Below, in pieces: positions 1 through 7,118 of a DNA stretch of 39,677 nucleotides. Every line of letters begins with the position of its first letter. Position 1 is the stretch's first letter. Under the pieces are notes generated by a model. The model searched no databases and was not told where the DNA came from. It saw only the letters and a list, made by a program, of their open reading frames with translations. Origin of the DNA: Aeropyrum sp. (GTDB taxonomy: Archaea > Thermoproteota > Thermoprotei_A > Sulfolobales > Acidilobaceae). The DNA is taken from the NCBI GenBank assembly GCA_015523465.1, contig WAKF01000071.1:1-39677 (forward strand). Direction: 5' to 3'. Both the position numbers and the translations under genes were made by a program.

Positions 1-9
1 ATGGGGGCT

Positions 10-439
10 GAATCCATAAAATGGAATTGAAAGCGAGGAGTCTTAGAAGGGAAAGATGGAGCAGGCTGGGTGGCATGAATCCATAAAATGGAATTGAAAG
101 CAAAGCTCAGGGGGAGCCCCCTAGCCCAGCTCGGCCTCTGAATCCATAAAATGGAATTGAAAGTAGTGCTGGAATAGTCGCTCCAGCTCGCCTAGGGTGG
201 AGGCTACCAGCGAATCCATAAAATGGAATTGAAAGCCCGGCTACAGGCGAGCAGGGCCGCCCCAGCATCGTCCCGGGCTAGGAATCCATAAAATGGAATT
301 GAAAGATACAACCTTTACCGTTCCACAAACTACATCGAAGTCATAAAAGAATCCATAAAATGGAATTGAAAGACTACTGTTGACGGCATAGGGCCCTTTT
401 AATGTTTCCCTCAAGGAATCCATAAAATAGAATTGAAAG
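10..439 (+). CRISPR. CRISPR array, trailer end (7 repeats, 6 spacers)
   Basis: Seven copies of a 24-nt repeat that starts GAATCCAT and ends ATTGAAAG lie at 10-33, 77-100, 140-163, 212-235, 282-305, 349-372 and 416-439. The six spacers are 43, 39, 48, 46, 43 and 43 nt. The repeat can fold a 5-bp hairpin (TCCAT/ATGGA around AAA). The last copy has one G-to-A change that breaks this hairpin, which is the usual mark of the leader-distal end. The ATTGAAAG end matches the 8-nt 5' handle of archaeal crRNAs, so transcription should run on the + strand with the leader beyond the left edge. No cas gene is present. Subtype is not decidable here; the repeat resembles type I-A/III arrays of crenarchaea. 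Confidence 0.97.
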
Positions 440-509
440 TGTTTGATGGTGTGGGTTGCGGTTTATGGGTTGTGGGGGGAGGGGTGTATTTAAAGGATTT
501 AGTGTGCTG

Positions 510-517
510 TATATTTA
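510..517 (+). promoter_or_regulatory. TATA box of the first AbrB-PhoU gene
   Basis: TATATTTA is centred about 23 bp before the GTG start at 536, which fits an archaeal TATA box driving a leaderless or nearly leaderless mRNA. No ribosome binding site is needed or obvious. A second similar element, ATTTAAAGG, lies about 25 bp further upstream. Confidence 0.5.
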
Positions 518-535
518 AGGCGGGGGCGGCTTCCT

Positions 536-1597
536 GTGTCGGGAGAGTCCGCTAGGACTTTCACCTTGATCCCCCGTAAGGTTCAAAGGCTTGGGGCTTC
601 AAGTCTTATCGTGACTATTCCTAAGGAGTGGGCTAGGAGGAATGGGATTAAGGTTGGGGATGTTATCTCCCTTGTGGATGTGGGTGACAGGCTTATAATT
701 TTGCCTAAAAACTATTTGAAGAGGACTATTGTTAGGTTTGATGGTAAGCATAAGAGGGTTGTTATGCATATTGGGAGGGTCTCGCTTTGCGGCTTTATTT
801 TCGGTCAGGATAGGATTATTGTTGACACGCCTCGGCAGGGCACTGCTCGGGAGGTCCTTAGCAGGCTTGAGAGGGTTATGAAGATACTCCCCTACATCTA
901 TGTTAGGGGGAGGGGTAAACAGGTCATTATAGACCTCGAGAGCCCTATGGAGGATCCATGGACTGCTTTTAAGGGTCTTGGGAATCATACTGTTAATTTC
1001 CTGGAGAAGCTGATCTCGCTTTTAGACTCTAACCCTAATTCTGGGATTAGCGTTGAGGAGCTTGAGACTCTGAGGGTTGAGGCTCTCAGGAATAGTTTTA
1101 GGCTTTTGAGGACCGTGTCTCTAAGTGATGCTAGGGGCGGGCTGGAGAGTGTCCTAGGGCTACACCTCTTCCTCTACGCCTCCCTGCTCGGGGTTGCTGT
1201 CGAGGAGTTCCACGATATTGGTAGGAGTATCGTGGAGCTTAAGGATAGGATGAGTGAGGATGAGAGGGAGAGGGTTAAGGCTTTCCTGCAGATGCTTGAA
1301 GTAGCCCTCGCCACTCTCTCCACTAACATGGACTCCTATAGCGTTAAGAAGGTAGAGGAAGCCCATTGGAGGCTCAAGTCCCTCCTAGACGTGAAGACTA
1401 GCGTTGACCCCGTGATCGATGGGGCTAGCCCGGCCTACGCCTATATTCTGGGTAAGCTTACTAGCCTTGCAAGCGTCCTAGAGCTGGCTGGGAGTGTGAT
1501 GGCGTGTTACATGGTGATGCAGAAGTACTCTGAGAGGGTTGAGGAGTCGGAGGTAGGCTTAGCCCCCCAGGGAGTGGATAGCGTGGAGCCCCGATGA
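536..1597 (+). CDS. AbrB/SpoVT domain plus PhoU domain regulator (copy 1)
   Basis: This 353-aa protein starts at GTG. Residues about 9-58 form a swapped-hairpin AbrB/MazE-type DNA-binding domain with the archaeal signature VQRLGASSLIVTIPKEWA and GIKVGDVI. The rest is mostly alpha-helical and resembles a PhoU domain. Proteins with this layout are annotated as PhoU-family phosphate uptake regulators in archaea, but no pst phosphate transporter is nearby, so a role in phosphate control is not supported by context. A paralogue with the same layout lies at 6073-6978 on the minus strand. The first 500 bp use many T-ending codons (ATT, GTT, GCT), unlike most neighbours, which may mean a different history. 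The CRISPR array is transcribed toward it. Confidence 0.85.
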   Translation: MSGESARTFTLIPRKVQRLGASSLIVTIPKEWARRNGIKVGDVISLVDVGDRLIILPKNYLKRTIVRFDGKHKRVVMHIGRVSLCGFIFGQDRIIVDTPRQGTAREVLSRLERVMKILPYIYVRGRGKQVIIDLESPMEDPWTAFKGLGNHTVNFLEKLISLLDSNPNSGISVEELETLRVEALRNSFRLLRTVSLSDARGGLESVLGLHLFLYASLLGVAVEEFHDIGRSIVELKDRMSEDERERVKAFLQMLEVALATLSTNMDSYSVKKVEEAHWRLKSLLDVKTSVDPVIDGASPAYAYILGKLTSLASVLELAGSVMACYMVMQKYSERVEESEVGLAPQGVDSVEPR

Positions 1598-1678
1598 GGA
1601 TGAACCCCTGATCAGGCTGGCAGCAGACCCCAACACGGGGGATGGTGAGGCCCCGCATCACCGAGGGGTGCATGTGCC

Positions 1679-2758
1679 TTGAGGGTTAGAGTATACTACC
1701 ACGATGACTTCAAACTCCACTCCCCCGACCCATACAGCCACCCCGAGAACCCTGATAGGTTAGAGAGAGCCCTTGATGGCCTGTCAAGGGGCCTAGAGGG
1801 TGTAGTAGAATTTAGGGAGCCCGCTGAGGGGGACCCTGGAGTATACACTGCAGTCCATAGCCCTTCTTACCTTAAGAGTGTACTCTCTATGGGCGTGTAC
1901 GGGGTGGAGTGGATTGACGCTGACACCTACATATCGCCGGGGACTCCTAAGGCGGTCAAAAGGCTAGCCGGGGCCGTGAAGGATGCTATAGGCGACGCTT
2001 TGAAGGGGAGTACGGCTTTGATACTTGGTAGGCCCCCGGGCCACCATGCAGGTATAGCTGGCAGGGCGCTTGGTGCTCCTACCAATGGTTTTTGTATAGT
2101 GAATACTGCGGCTCTCGCCGCTAAGATTCTTTATAGGGAGGCTGGAGAGCCCGTTTTAATGGTTGACTTTGACTTGCATCATGGAAACGGGACCCAGGAA
2201 ATATTCTGGGATGATCCTAATGTAATACACGTTGACATACACCAGGATCCAGCAACTATATACCCTGGCGTCGGGTTCCCCGAGGATATAGGCTCGGGCG
2301 ACGGTAGGGGGTCTAAAATAAACATTGTCACCCCCGCCTACTCCGGCGACGATATATACCTACACGCGCTATCAATAGTGGAGGATATACTAGAAGAGGT
2401 GAAGCCGCAGTACATAGTAGTCTCTGCAGGCTTCGATGCATACAGGGGGGACAATGATTTCACTGTGATGAATGTGGGCTCACGGTTCTACTGGGAGGCT
2501 GGTAAGCTCATAGCGGAGAAAGCTCGCGGCATCGTGGCTGTGCTTGAAGGCGGCTATGGATTAGGGCTTGAGAGGGGCTTGCCAGCATTCGTAGCAGGCC
2601 TAGCAGGCGTCGAGGACCCCCTGGGGGATAGGGAGTTCGCCAGCAGCGGATATGCCTGGAAGTTTTATAGGAGGGCCCTAGAGAGGCTAGAAAAAGCGCT
2701 AGAGTCGGCTGGTAGCCCCCTCGCGGAAGCGGTAAAGAAGGCGTTAGAGGGCTTCTAG
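1679..2758 (+). CDS. HDAC-fold (class II histone deacetylase / acetylpolyamine amidohydrolase family) deacetylase
   Basis: The 359-aa protein starts at TTG with GAGGGGTG about 9 bp before it. It carries the whole arginase-fold deacetylase signature: GRPPGHH (His122-His123), the zinc site DFDLHHGNGT (Asp165, His167) with the third ligand in GFDAY (Asp253), and EGGYG near 290. The family removes acetyl groups from lysines, acetylpolyamines or related small amides through a zinc-bound water, in the cytoplasm. The substrate cannot be read from sequence; protein deacetylation alongside the Sir2 protein at 37344 is possible. It meets tldE head to tail: the last four bases, CTAG, are a palindrome that provides TAG stops on both strands. 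Confidence 0.93.
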   Translation: MRVRVYYHDDFKLHSPDPYSHPENPDRLERALDGLSRGLEGVVEFREPAEGDPGVYTAVHSPSYLKSVLSMGVYGVEWIDADTYISPGTPKAVKRLAGAVKDAIGDALKGSTALILGRPPGHHAGIAGRALGAPTNGFCIVNTAALAAKILYREAGEPVLMVDFDLHHGNGTQEIFWDDPNVIHVDIHQDPATIYPGVGFPEDIGSGDGRGSKINIVTPAYSGDDIYLHALSIVEDILEEVKPQYIVVSAGFDAYRGDNDFTVMNVGSRFYWEAGKLIAEKARGIVAVLEGGYGLGLERGLPAFVAGLAGVEDPLGDREFASSGYAWKFYRRALERLEKALESAGSPLAEAVKKALEGF

Positions 2759-4083
2759 GCCCTCCTAACTCTTAAACCTCCATTCTCGGAGACGATCATG
2801 TAGGGCGACTTAGTGGGTGTCTCGACCTCCCACCACTTTATCCTATACCGCTCCCTGGTGAGGGCCTCAACACCCTTGATCATAGTCTTGAGGCTACCCT
2901 CAACCCTTATCTTAAAGCCTGGCACGCAGGCTACCGGTCTCCCCCCCTTCACTGTAAATGCTGCATCTCTAGGCACAGTGGAGAATGTGCCTTCCAGGAA
3001 GTTTTGGAACCTCGTATACCAGTTGTTTGTTATGTAGACTCCCGAGCCTAGAGCCTCGAAGACCTCATCCTCGCTTAAGTCGCCAGGCTTAACCTCTAGG
3101 TTGAAGAGCCTGGGGAAGATCCAGCCCCCATTACCGGTGGACTCTCCGCCTAGGACCTTAGCGGTTTTAGTGTTGTGTAGAAGCGTCTTGAACACTCCGC
3201 CATCTATAAAGGCTATATCCCTAGCCGCCACACCCTCATCGTCAAACGTAGCGTAGCCTGGCAGGTCCTGGTCCCTAGGTGTACTGACTATTGTGAGGGC
3301 CTCGGAAGCCACTGCATCACCCGGCTTGCTCCCCGCTAGGAAGGAGGAGCCTGTGATCACCGAGCCTGCTAGAGCCGAGGATGCTACATACTCTAATAAC
3401 TGGCTTGCAGTCATCGGGGAGAAGAGGAGCCTATAGGAGCCCTCCCCGAGAGGCTCCCTGGGTAGCGATACACATTCCCCCGCTATCCCCTCGGCCTTCT
3501 CGAAGGCTGTTTTCGCAAGGCCTTCATCAAGACTTGTAGAGGCCCAGGACCATTGCCCGCTAACTTCCCTCTCCTTGAAGACCCTAACGTACCCCTCAAA
3601 CCCGCTTACCGTCCTGGATAGCCTAGCACCCTTGCTCGTAGCCAGGGCCTCTCTCACAATGTAGATCATAGTCATTCCAGAGACGTCTAAGCCAGAGTCA
3701 ACGCCTAGAAGTGCGGCTAGCTTCGCGTAGTCTCTTTCCTCGACAGACTTTTCAAGCTGGGGGTCAACCTTCATACAGCTTTCGCCGCTGGGCTCAGGGA
3801 GGGGAGCGTAGAGTTTAGAGGGTTGGAGCCTCTCGACTATAGTCTCAGCAGCCTTAATAACTCTCTCAACGCTAGGAAGCTGCGTTGACGCTACGTAGAT
3901 CCTCCCTCCCTTAGCAATGTACACGTCCGCATCCTCATCCCTCCAGCTTTGAACCACGCTAACACTACCACGAGAAGCCTTGACCATAACAGAGTCTACT
4001 ATCGAGACTTTAACTGCAGCCTCGTCGAACTTCTTAGAGAGCCTTTCTAGCAGTCTCTCGGCCTCGCCTAGAGGGTCCCTCAT
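2755..4083 (-). CDS. tldE: TldE/PmbA-like partner of the TldD metalloprotease
   Basis: A 442-aa member of the TldD/PmbA family without the HExxxH zinc site, which is normal for the TldE subunit. Conserved family stretches include the central region around residues 215-300 (LLFSPMTASQLLEY, then PGYATFDDEGVA) and the late segment with TNNWYTRFQN and GTFSTVPRDAAF. TldE forms a heterodimer with TldD, which supplies the zinc; the complex trims unfolded peptides in the cytoplasm. The ATG start overlaps the tldD stop by 4 bp, so the pair is translationally coupled. Its TAG stop shares a CTAG with the convergent deacetylase gene. Confidence 0.93.
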   Translation of the reverse strand: MRDPLGEAERLLERLSKKFDEAAVKVSIVDSVMVKASRGSVSVVQSWRDEDADVYIAKGGRIYVASTQLPSVERVIKAAETIVERLQPSKLYAPLPEPSGESCMKVDPQLEKSVEERDYAKLAALLGVDSGLDVSGMTMIYIVREALATSKGARLSRTVSGFEGYVRVFKEREVSGQWSWASTSLDEGLAKTAFEKAEGIAGECVSLPREPLGEGSYRLLFSPMTASQLLEYVASSALAGSVITGSSFLAGSKPGDAVASEALTIVSTPRDQDLPGYATFDDEGVAARDIAFIDGGVFKTLLHNTKTAKVLGGESTGNGGWIFPRLFNLEVKPGDLSEDEVFEALGSGVYITNNWYTRFQNFLEGTFSTVPRDAAFTVKGGRPVACVPGFKIRVEGSLKTMIKGVEALTRERYRIKWWEVETPTKSPYMIVSENGGLRVRRA

Positions 4084-5513
4084 CCCACCCTCACCCCCCT
4101 AAGCCTTACATGGGGCCCGCCCATCCATACCGGCAGTGGTTGCATTGGCTCGCCCTTGCCACATAGGCCGGGGTAGAAGCGTAGGTCCTTAGCCACAGCG
4201 TCTATCCTAGAATAGAAATCCTGTGTAGGTATCTGGAGCACTACGTTCCTAACGGGCCTTTCGACCTTGCCACCCTTTATGAGGTAGGCTTCGAGTCCTA
4301 CGTATCTAGCTGTAAGCCTCCACTCGTCAATATTCCACTCCATATAGTTCTTCAGGTACACGCCTTCCTGTATACCCTCAACCAGCTCATCAAACGTGTA
4401 GTCGCCCGGCGCCATATAGGTAGTAGCCATCCTGACTATAGGCTCTCCCCGGAAGCTTGAGGCTCTAGCTGCAGCATTGCTCCTAACACCCATAACCGCC
4501 GCAGTCTCCCTATTATGAAGAAGCTCCGCCAGCAGCCCCTTGTCAATAAGGATTCTAGGCCTAGCCGGCACAGCCTCATCGTCGTATAGATAGAAGCCTG
4601 AGCTCCCCGGCACTGTAGGGTCGTCTATCACGGTTACAACCTCACTCCCAATCCTACCCCCAATGTACTCCCTATAACTCCTCCCAGCCTGAGCGGCCTC
4701 TCTACCAAGCACCCTATCGGCCTCGCTCGGGTGACCAATACTTTCGTGGAGCGCTAACCCCACTATCTCCGGGGATATCACGACGTCCATGACCCCCTTA
4801 GGGGGCTTCTCCCCCCTCGTAAGTGCAACCTCAAGTGACTGTAGGTCCTCTTCAAGCCTCCCCTTCAAGCCTAGTTCGTCTAAAAGCTCAAAGCCTCCAG
4901 AGCCTCCCACTTCCCCCCACTTATTAGCCCTTGAACCCTCATAGCTAGCCGCCATATTATAGAAGACTTCGACCCTCGGTACCAGGCTCTCGACCTCACC
5001 CCCATCGCTGGTAACGAGGTACTTGTACTCAGTATCATCGCGGTAAGCTATCAACTTTGAATCCAAACTAGCCTTACCAGGTTCAAGACTCTTAGAAACT
5101 TCAAGTAGGAAGTTAACCTTGTCCTCGAAGCTAGTATCCCAAGGCTTAACCCTCACTTTAACCTCGTAGCTAGCCCTTCCAAGCCTCTCCTCGGACATAG
5201 TAACTTTACCGCTCAGCCTGGCGAGGGATCTTGCGGACTTTACTGCGCGTTCTACTGCATCCAATACAGAACCCTTATCCCAGCTCGACGTGGATGCAAA
5301 GCCTAGAGACCCATCTACTATGACCCTGACAGCGACACCCCCTGAAAACCTAGGCCCCCCTCCTATAACATTATCGTTTAAAAGTGAGAGTCCTTCGCCG
5401 AACTTTATATGAAGCCTAGCTTCAGCATACGAGGCTCCAAGCTCCAAGGCCTTTTCAACGGCCTGCCTAAGGTCTAGCGGGTCGAAGCCCTCGGGATACC
5501 AGGAAAGGGCCAA
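4080..5513 (-). CDS. tldD: TldD zinc metalloprotease subunit
   Basis: A 477-aa TldD-family protein with the zinc motif HESIGH at residues 256-261, followed by PSEADRV, and the typical C-terminal CGKGEPM...WMGGPH near 450-470. It is the catalytic half of the TldD/TldE protease. The start is TTG; the sequence GGTGAGG lies 4-5 bases before it and supports this choice. A TTTTTAAA box about 44 bp upstream gives a short leader. First gene of the tldD-tldE operon. Confidence 0.95.
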   Translation of the reverse strand: MALSWYPEGFDPLDLRQAVEKALELGASYAEARLHIKFGEGLSLLNDNVIGGGPRFSGGVAVRVIVDGSLGFASTSSWDKGSVLDAVERAVKSARSLARLSGKVTMSEERLGRASYEVKVRVKPWDTSFEDKVNFLLEVSKSLEPGKASLDSKLIAYRDDTEYKYLVTSDGGEVESLVPRVEVFYNMAASYEGSRANKWGEVGGSGGFELLDELGLKGRLEEDLQSLEVALTRGEKPPKGVMDVVISPEIVGLALHESIGHPSEADRVLGREAAQAGRSYREYIGGRIGSEVVTVIDDPTVPGSSGFYLYDDEAVPARPRILIDKGLLAELLHNRETAAVMGVRSNAAARASSFRGEPIVRMATTYMAPGDYTFDELVEGIQEGVYLKNYMEWNIDEWRLTARYVGLEAYLIKGGKVERPVRNVVLQIPTQDFYSRIDAVAKDLRFYPGLCGKGEPMQPLPVWMGGPHVRLRGVRVG

Positions 5514-5552
5514 GTAGCCTCACCGCCAAGGGCTAAGATATTAGGGTTAGCC

Positions 5553-5560
5553 TTTAAAAA
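5553..5560 (-). promoter_or_regulatory. TATA box of tldD (and U-run on the minus strand)
   Basis: TTTAAAAA (minus strand TTTTTAAA) is about 44 bp before the tldD TTG start, predicting a leader of roughly 17 nt that contains the GGTGAGG ribosome binding site. The same T-run could end a minus-strand transcript from the hairpin at 5574-5645. Confidence 0.45.
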
Positions 5561-5573
5561 CTTGGTATATCGG

Positions 5574-5645
5574 GATGAGCGGACGACGGTCGACAGAGCC
5601 TCCATGAGGCGGTGAAGACCGTTTCCCCTTAAGCGACCGCTAATC
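5574..5645 (-). ncRNA. Candidate hairpin RNA with its own promoter
   Basis: Three nested stems are seen: outer 5574-5582 with 5637-5645 (8 pairs, one mismatch), middle ACGGTC 5586-5591 with GACCGT 5617-5622, and apical GCCTC 5598-5602 with GAGGC 5606-5610. Between outer and middle stems is a strongly asymmetric loop (3 against 14 nt). On the minus strand a TATA box TTATATATAG (5663-5672) sits about 26 bp before the outer stem, and a GTTTTT run follows at about 5557-5562. On the plus strand the inner loop reads GACAGA / GGTGAA, which resembles a kink-turn, so the strand is not settled; promoter spacing favours minus. It resembles a guide-RNA hairpin in shape only. Confidence 0.33.
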
Positions 5646-5662
5646 AACGGGCGAGCAGGCCA

Positions 5663-5672
5663 CTATATATAA
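5663..5672 (-). promoter_or_regulatory. TATA box for the 5574-5645 hairpin
   Basis: Minus-strand TTATATATAG is centred near 5668, so start of transcription is expected near 5642, which is where the hairpin begins. It is also just past the stop of the small gene at 5689-5805. Confidence 0.35.
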
Positions 5673-5688
5673 GCTTAGTTTTCGGTAA

Positions 5689-5805
5689 TTAAGCTCCTAC
5701 CCCGTAAAACTCTGCCATGTAAAAGTCTAGAGCTAGCTCGTCGTCAACTCTAACAGCATTCATAACAAATAGTCTTAGGACCCTACGTTCCACGGCTGCT
5801 TGCAC
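5689..5805 (-). CDS. Possible small protein, 38 aa
   Basis: A 38-codon frame starts at GTG (5803-5805) and ends with TAA at 5689-5691. It reads MQAAVERRVLRLF at the N-terminus and ends with AEFYGVGA. It has a good ribosome binding site, GGGGTGA at 5812-5818, with 6 nt spacing, and a TATA-like ATTTATCTATAG about 26 bp before the expected start of transcription. Those two signals are the case for it being real. The composition (mixed charged and hydrophobic, no Cys) would suit a short helical protein. I do not recognise a family; the centre NAVRVDDELALDFY is only vaguely like small antitoxin sequences. It may also be a remnant of a longer gene. Confidence 0.4.
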   Translation of the reverse strand: MQAAVERRVLRLFVMNAVRVDDELALDFYMAEFYGVGA

Positions 5806-5839
5806 AGGGCTTCACCCCCACTATCTGTATATGGGTTAG

Positions 5840-5885
5840 CGTCTATAGATAAATCTTAGGTATAAGAGAGTTACGTCTATAGACG
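5840..5885. repeat. Paired CGTCTATAGA repeats, one a perfect palindrome
   Basis: CGTCTATAGA occurs at 5840-5849 and 5874-5883, exactly 34 bp apart and in the same orientation. The second copy extends to the perfect 12-bp palindrome CGTCTATAGACG (5874-5885). The first overlaps the TATA region of the small gene at 5689-5805. This spacing and position suit an operator bound by a dimeric regulator on one face of the helix. Confidence 0.5.
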
Positions 5886-5907
5886 ATAGTCAAATTACGG
5901 TTTAAGG

Positions 5908-5913
5908 TTTATT
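5908..5913 (+). promoter_or_regulatory. TATA-like box for the kink-loop RNA
   Basis: TTTATT, preceded by TTTAAGG, is centred near 5910, which puts the expected start of transcription near 5936, just before the terminal stem of the RNA at 5939. Confidence 0.35.
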
Positions 5914-5938
5914 GGCTAAGCTCGGATAAACCCTTAAC

Positions 5939-6010
5939 GGTGGCCCCCGATGCCTTGGCCTGATCGCTGCTGAAACGTGATGAGCGAACCCGAGGAGGTT
6001 AGGGGCCACT
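5939..6010 (+). ncRNA. Candidate kink-loop (L7Ae-binding) guide-like RNA
   Basis: A long hairpin of three stems: terminal GGTGGCCCC 5939-5947 with 6002-6010 (8 Watson-Crick pairs and one G-U), middle CCTTGG 5953-5958 with CCGAGG 5990-5995, and apical TCGCT 5964-5968 with AGCGA 5983-5987. The apical loop contains CTGA (5970-5973), AAC, then GTGATGA (5977-5983), the exact D'/C' arrangement that forms an archaeal kink-loop bound by L7Ae. The paired loops CGATG / AGGTTA between terminal and middle stems could be a pseudouridylation pocket, as in archaeal H/ACA RNAs. A clear ACA box is not present, though ATA follows the terminal stem. It does not fit a regular C/D RNA because good outer C and D boxes are missing. 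A pyrimidine-rich ACTTTCTCCT lies downstream. Confidence 0.5.
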
Positions 6011-6072
6011 ATAAAAATGGAAGAGAAGATACTTTCTCCTATCATGTAATAGCGCTTGGGGGGTTAAGGGGT

Positions 6073-6978
6073 CTAAGCTAGATTATCTTCTATTGCTAAT
6101 CCGCAGATGGAGGTTCTAGCGATGGTATCTATTAGGTAAGCGGCGCTTCTTAGATATGCTGCAAACTCTCTATCACTAGCCTTTAGGGCGTCATCTGCGA
6201 GTTTAGAGCTCTCTAGGGATGCTGTCTCTATCCTCTTAGTACTATGGCTTGAAAGGCCTCCCAACAGCTCTAGGAGGACCCTTCTAAGCTTCTCCAGCAG
6301 CATCCTCCTCTCTTCTACAGGTAGTCGTGTAGAGGTTTCTATGACCTCGGATAGGATGCGTGGAAGGGTTATCATTGCCCCTAGGGCCATGCTGGCTTTA
6401 GAGGGCTCACAGAAGCTTGTTTCGGCCTTCGAGGCGCTCCTTAAGATGTCCTCTATTACTGTGCCAGCCTTTGAAATAGCGCTTCTAGCGGCCTCGAGGT
6501 TGTTGGAGTAAACCATATCTATAGCACTATTTATAATGTTAGCTAGCTTCTTGAACTGGTAGTGTAAAGGTGCCTCTTCTCCCTTGCTCAACTCTATAAC
6601 TACCATGTCATCGGTTACTACTACATCCTCTATTTTCTCTACAGTATCAGACTTGACGCTCTTAACAGAGCCCCTAAGGGTTTTAGGTATCTTATCATTG
6701 TATATAAGTATCTTATCGTAACCGTGAATGTAAGAACATGATACCATAAGCTTTATGTTATCTGGCTTAGAGAGAGTATGAGTAAGCTTTAGGGAAAGGC
6801 TCCTAGAATTGGAGGGTATATGGGCAGGCATGATCTTAAGATACTCGCCCTCATCAACAACTATAAGGTTATCCCCCGCCTTAACATTCATACGCTTAAC
6901 CCAGTTCTTAGGGAGGGTTACGACAAGGCTACTCCCCCCAAGCTTTTGGACACGCCTAGTATGCATTACAGTAGACAA
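6073..6978 (-). CDS. AbrB/SpoVT domain plus PhoU domain regulator (copy 2)
   Basis: This 301-aa paralogue of the protein at 536-1597 has the same N-terminal DNA-binding domain (residues about 8-54, RRVQKLGGSSLVVTLPKNWV) and a helical PhoU-like remainder. The TTG start at 6978 is favoured by GGTGG 6 nt upstream; an in-frame ATG is four codons further in. Its likely promoter (TTATC-containing AT-rich stretch near 7016-7028) overlaps an inverted repeat at 7022-7038, which could be an operator. As for copy 1, the phosphate link is by family name only. Confidence 0.85.
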   Translation of the reverse strand: MSTVMHTRRVQKLGGSSLVVTLPKNWVKRMNVKAGDNLIVVDEGEYLKIMPAHIPSNSRSLSLKLTHTLSKPDNIKLMVSCSYIHGYDKILIYNDKIPKTLRGSVKSVKSDTVEKIEDVVVTDDMVVIELSKGEEAPLHYQFKKLANIINSAIDMVYSNNLEAARSAISKAGTVIEDILRSASKAETSFCEPSKASMALGAMITLPRILSEVIETSTRLPVEERRMLLEKLRRVLLELLGGLSSHSTKRIETASLESSKLADDALKASDREFAAYLRSAAYLIDTIARTSICGLAIEDNLA

Positions 6979-7021
6979 ATCCTTCCACCCACTAGAATAC
7001 TATTCGGCCGGCTTAGATAAG

Positions 7022-7038
7022 CTTTAACACCGTTAAAG
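7022..7038. repeat. Inverted repeat in the promoter of the second AbrB-PhoU gene
   Basis: CTTTAAC, ACC, GTTAAAG is a perfect 7-bp inverted repeat about 45 bp before the TTG start and next to the TATA-like sequence. It could be an operator, possibly for self-control by the swapped-hairpin DNA-binding domain. Confidence 0.4.
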
Positions 7039-7118
7039 GGTGAGTGGAGGATTACGAAGTAGTCACTAGATGCATTATGTAGGTGTGAGAAGAGAACCTA
7101 CTGTTTCCACGTGATACC

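Noticed and set aside
5960-5995. Hammerhead-like core (GTGATGA followed by GCGAAC)
   Set aside because: The core C3 is G, there is no stem II between the two parts and no third stem with a cleavage triplet; the kink-loop reading explains the motif better.
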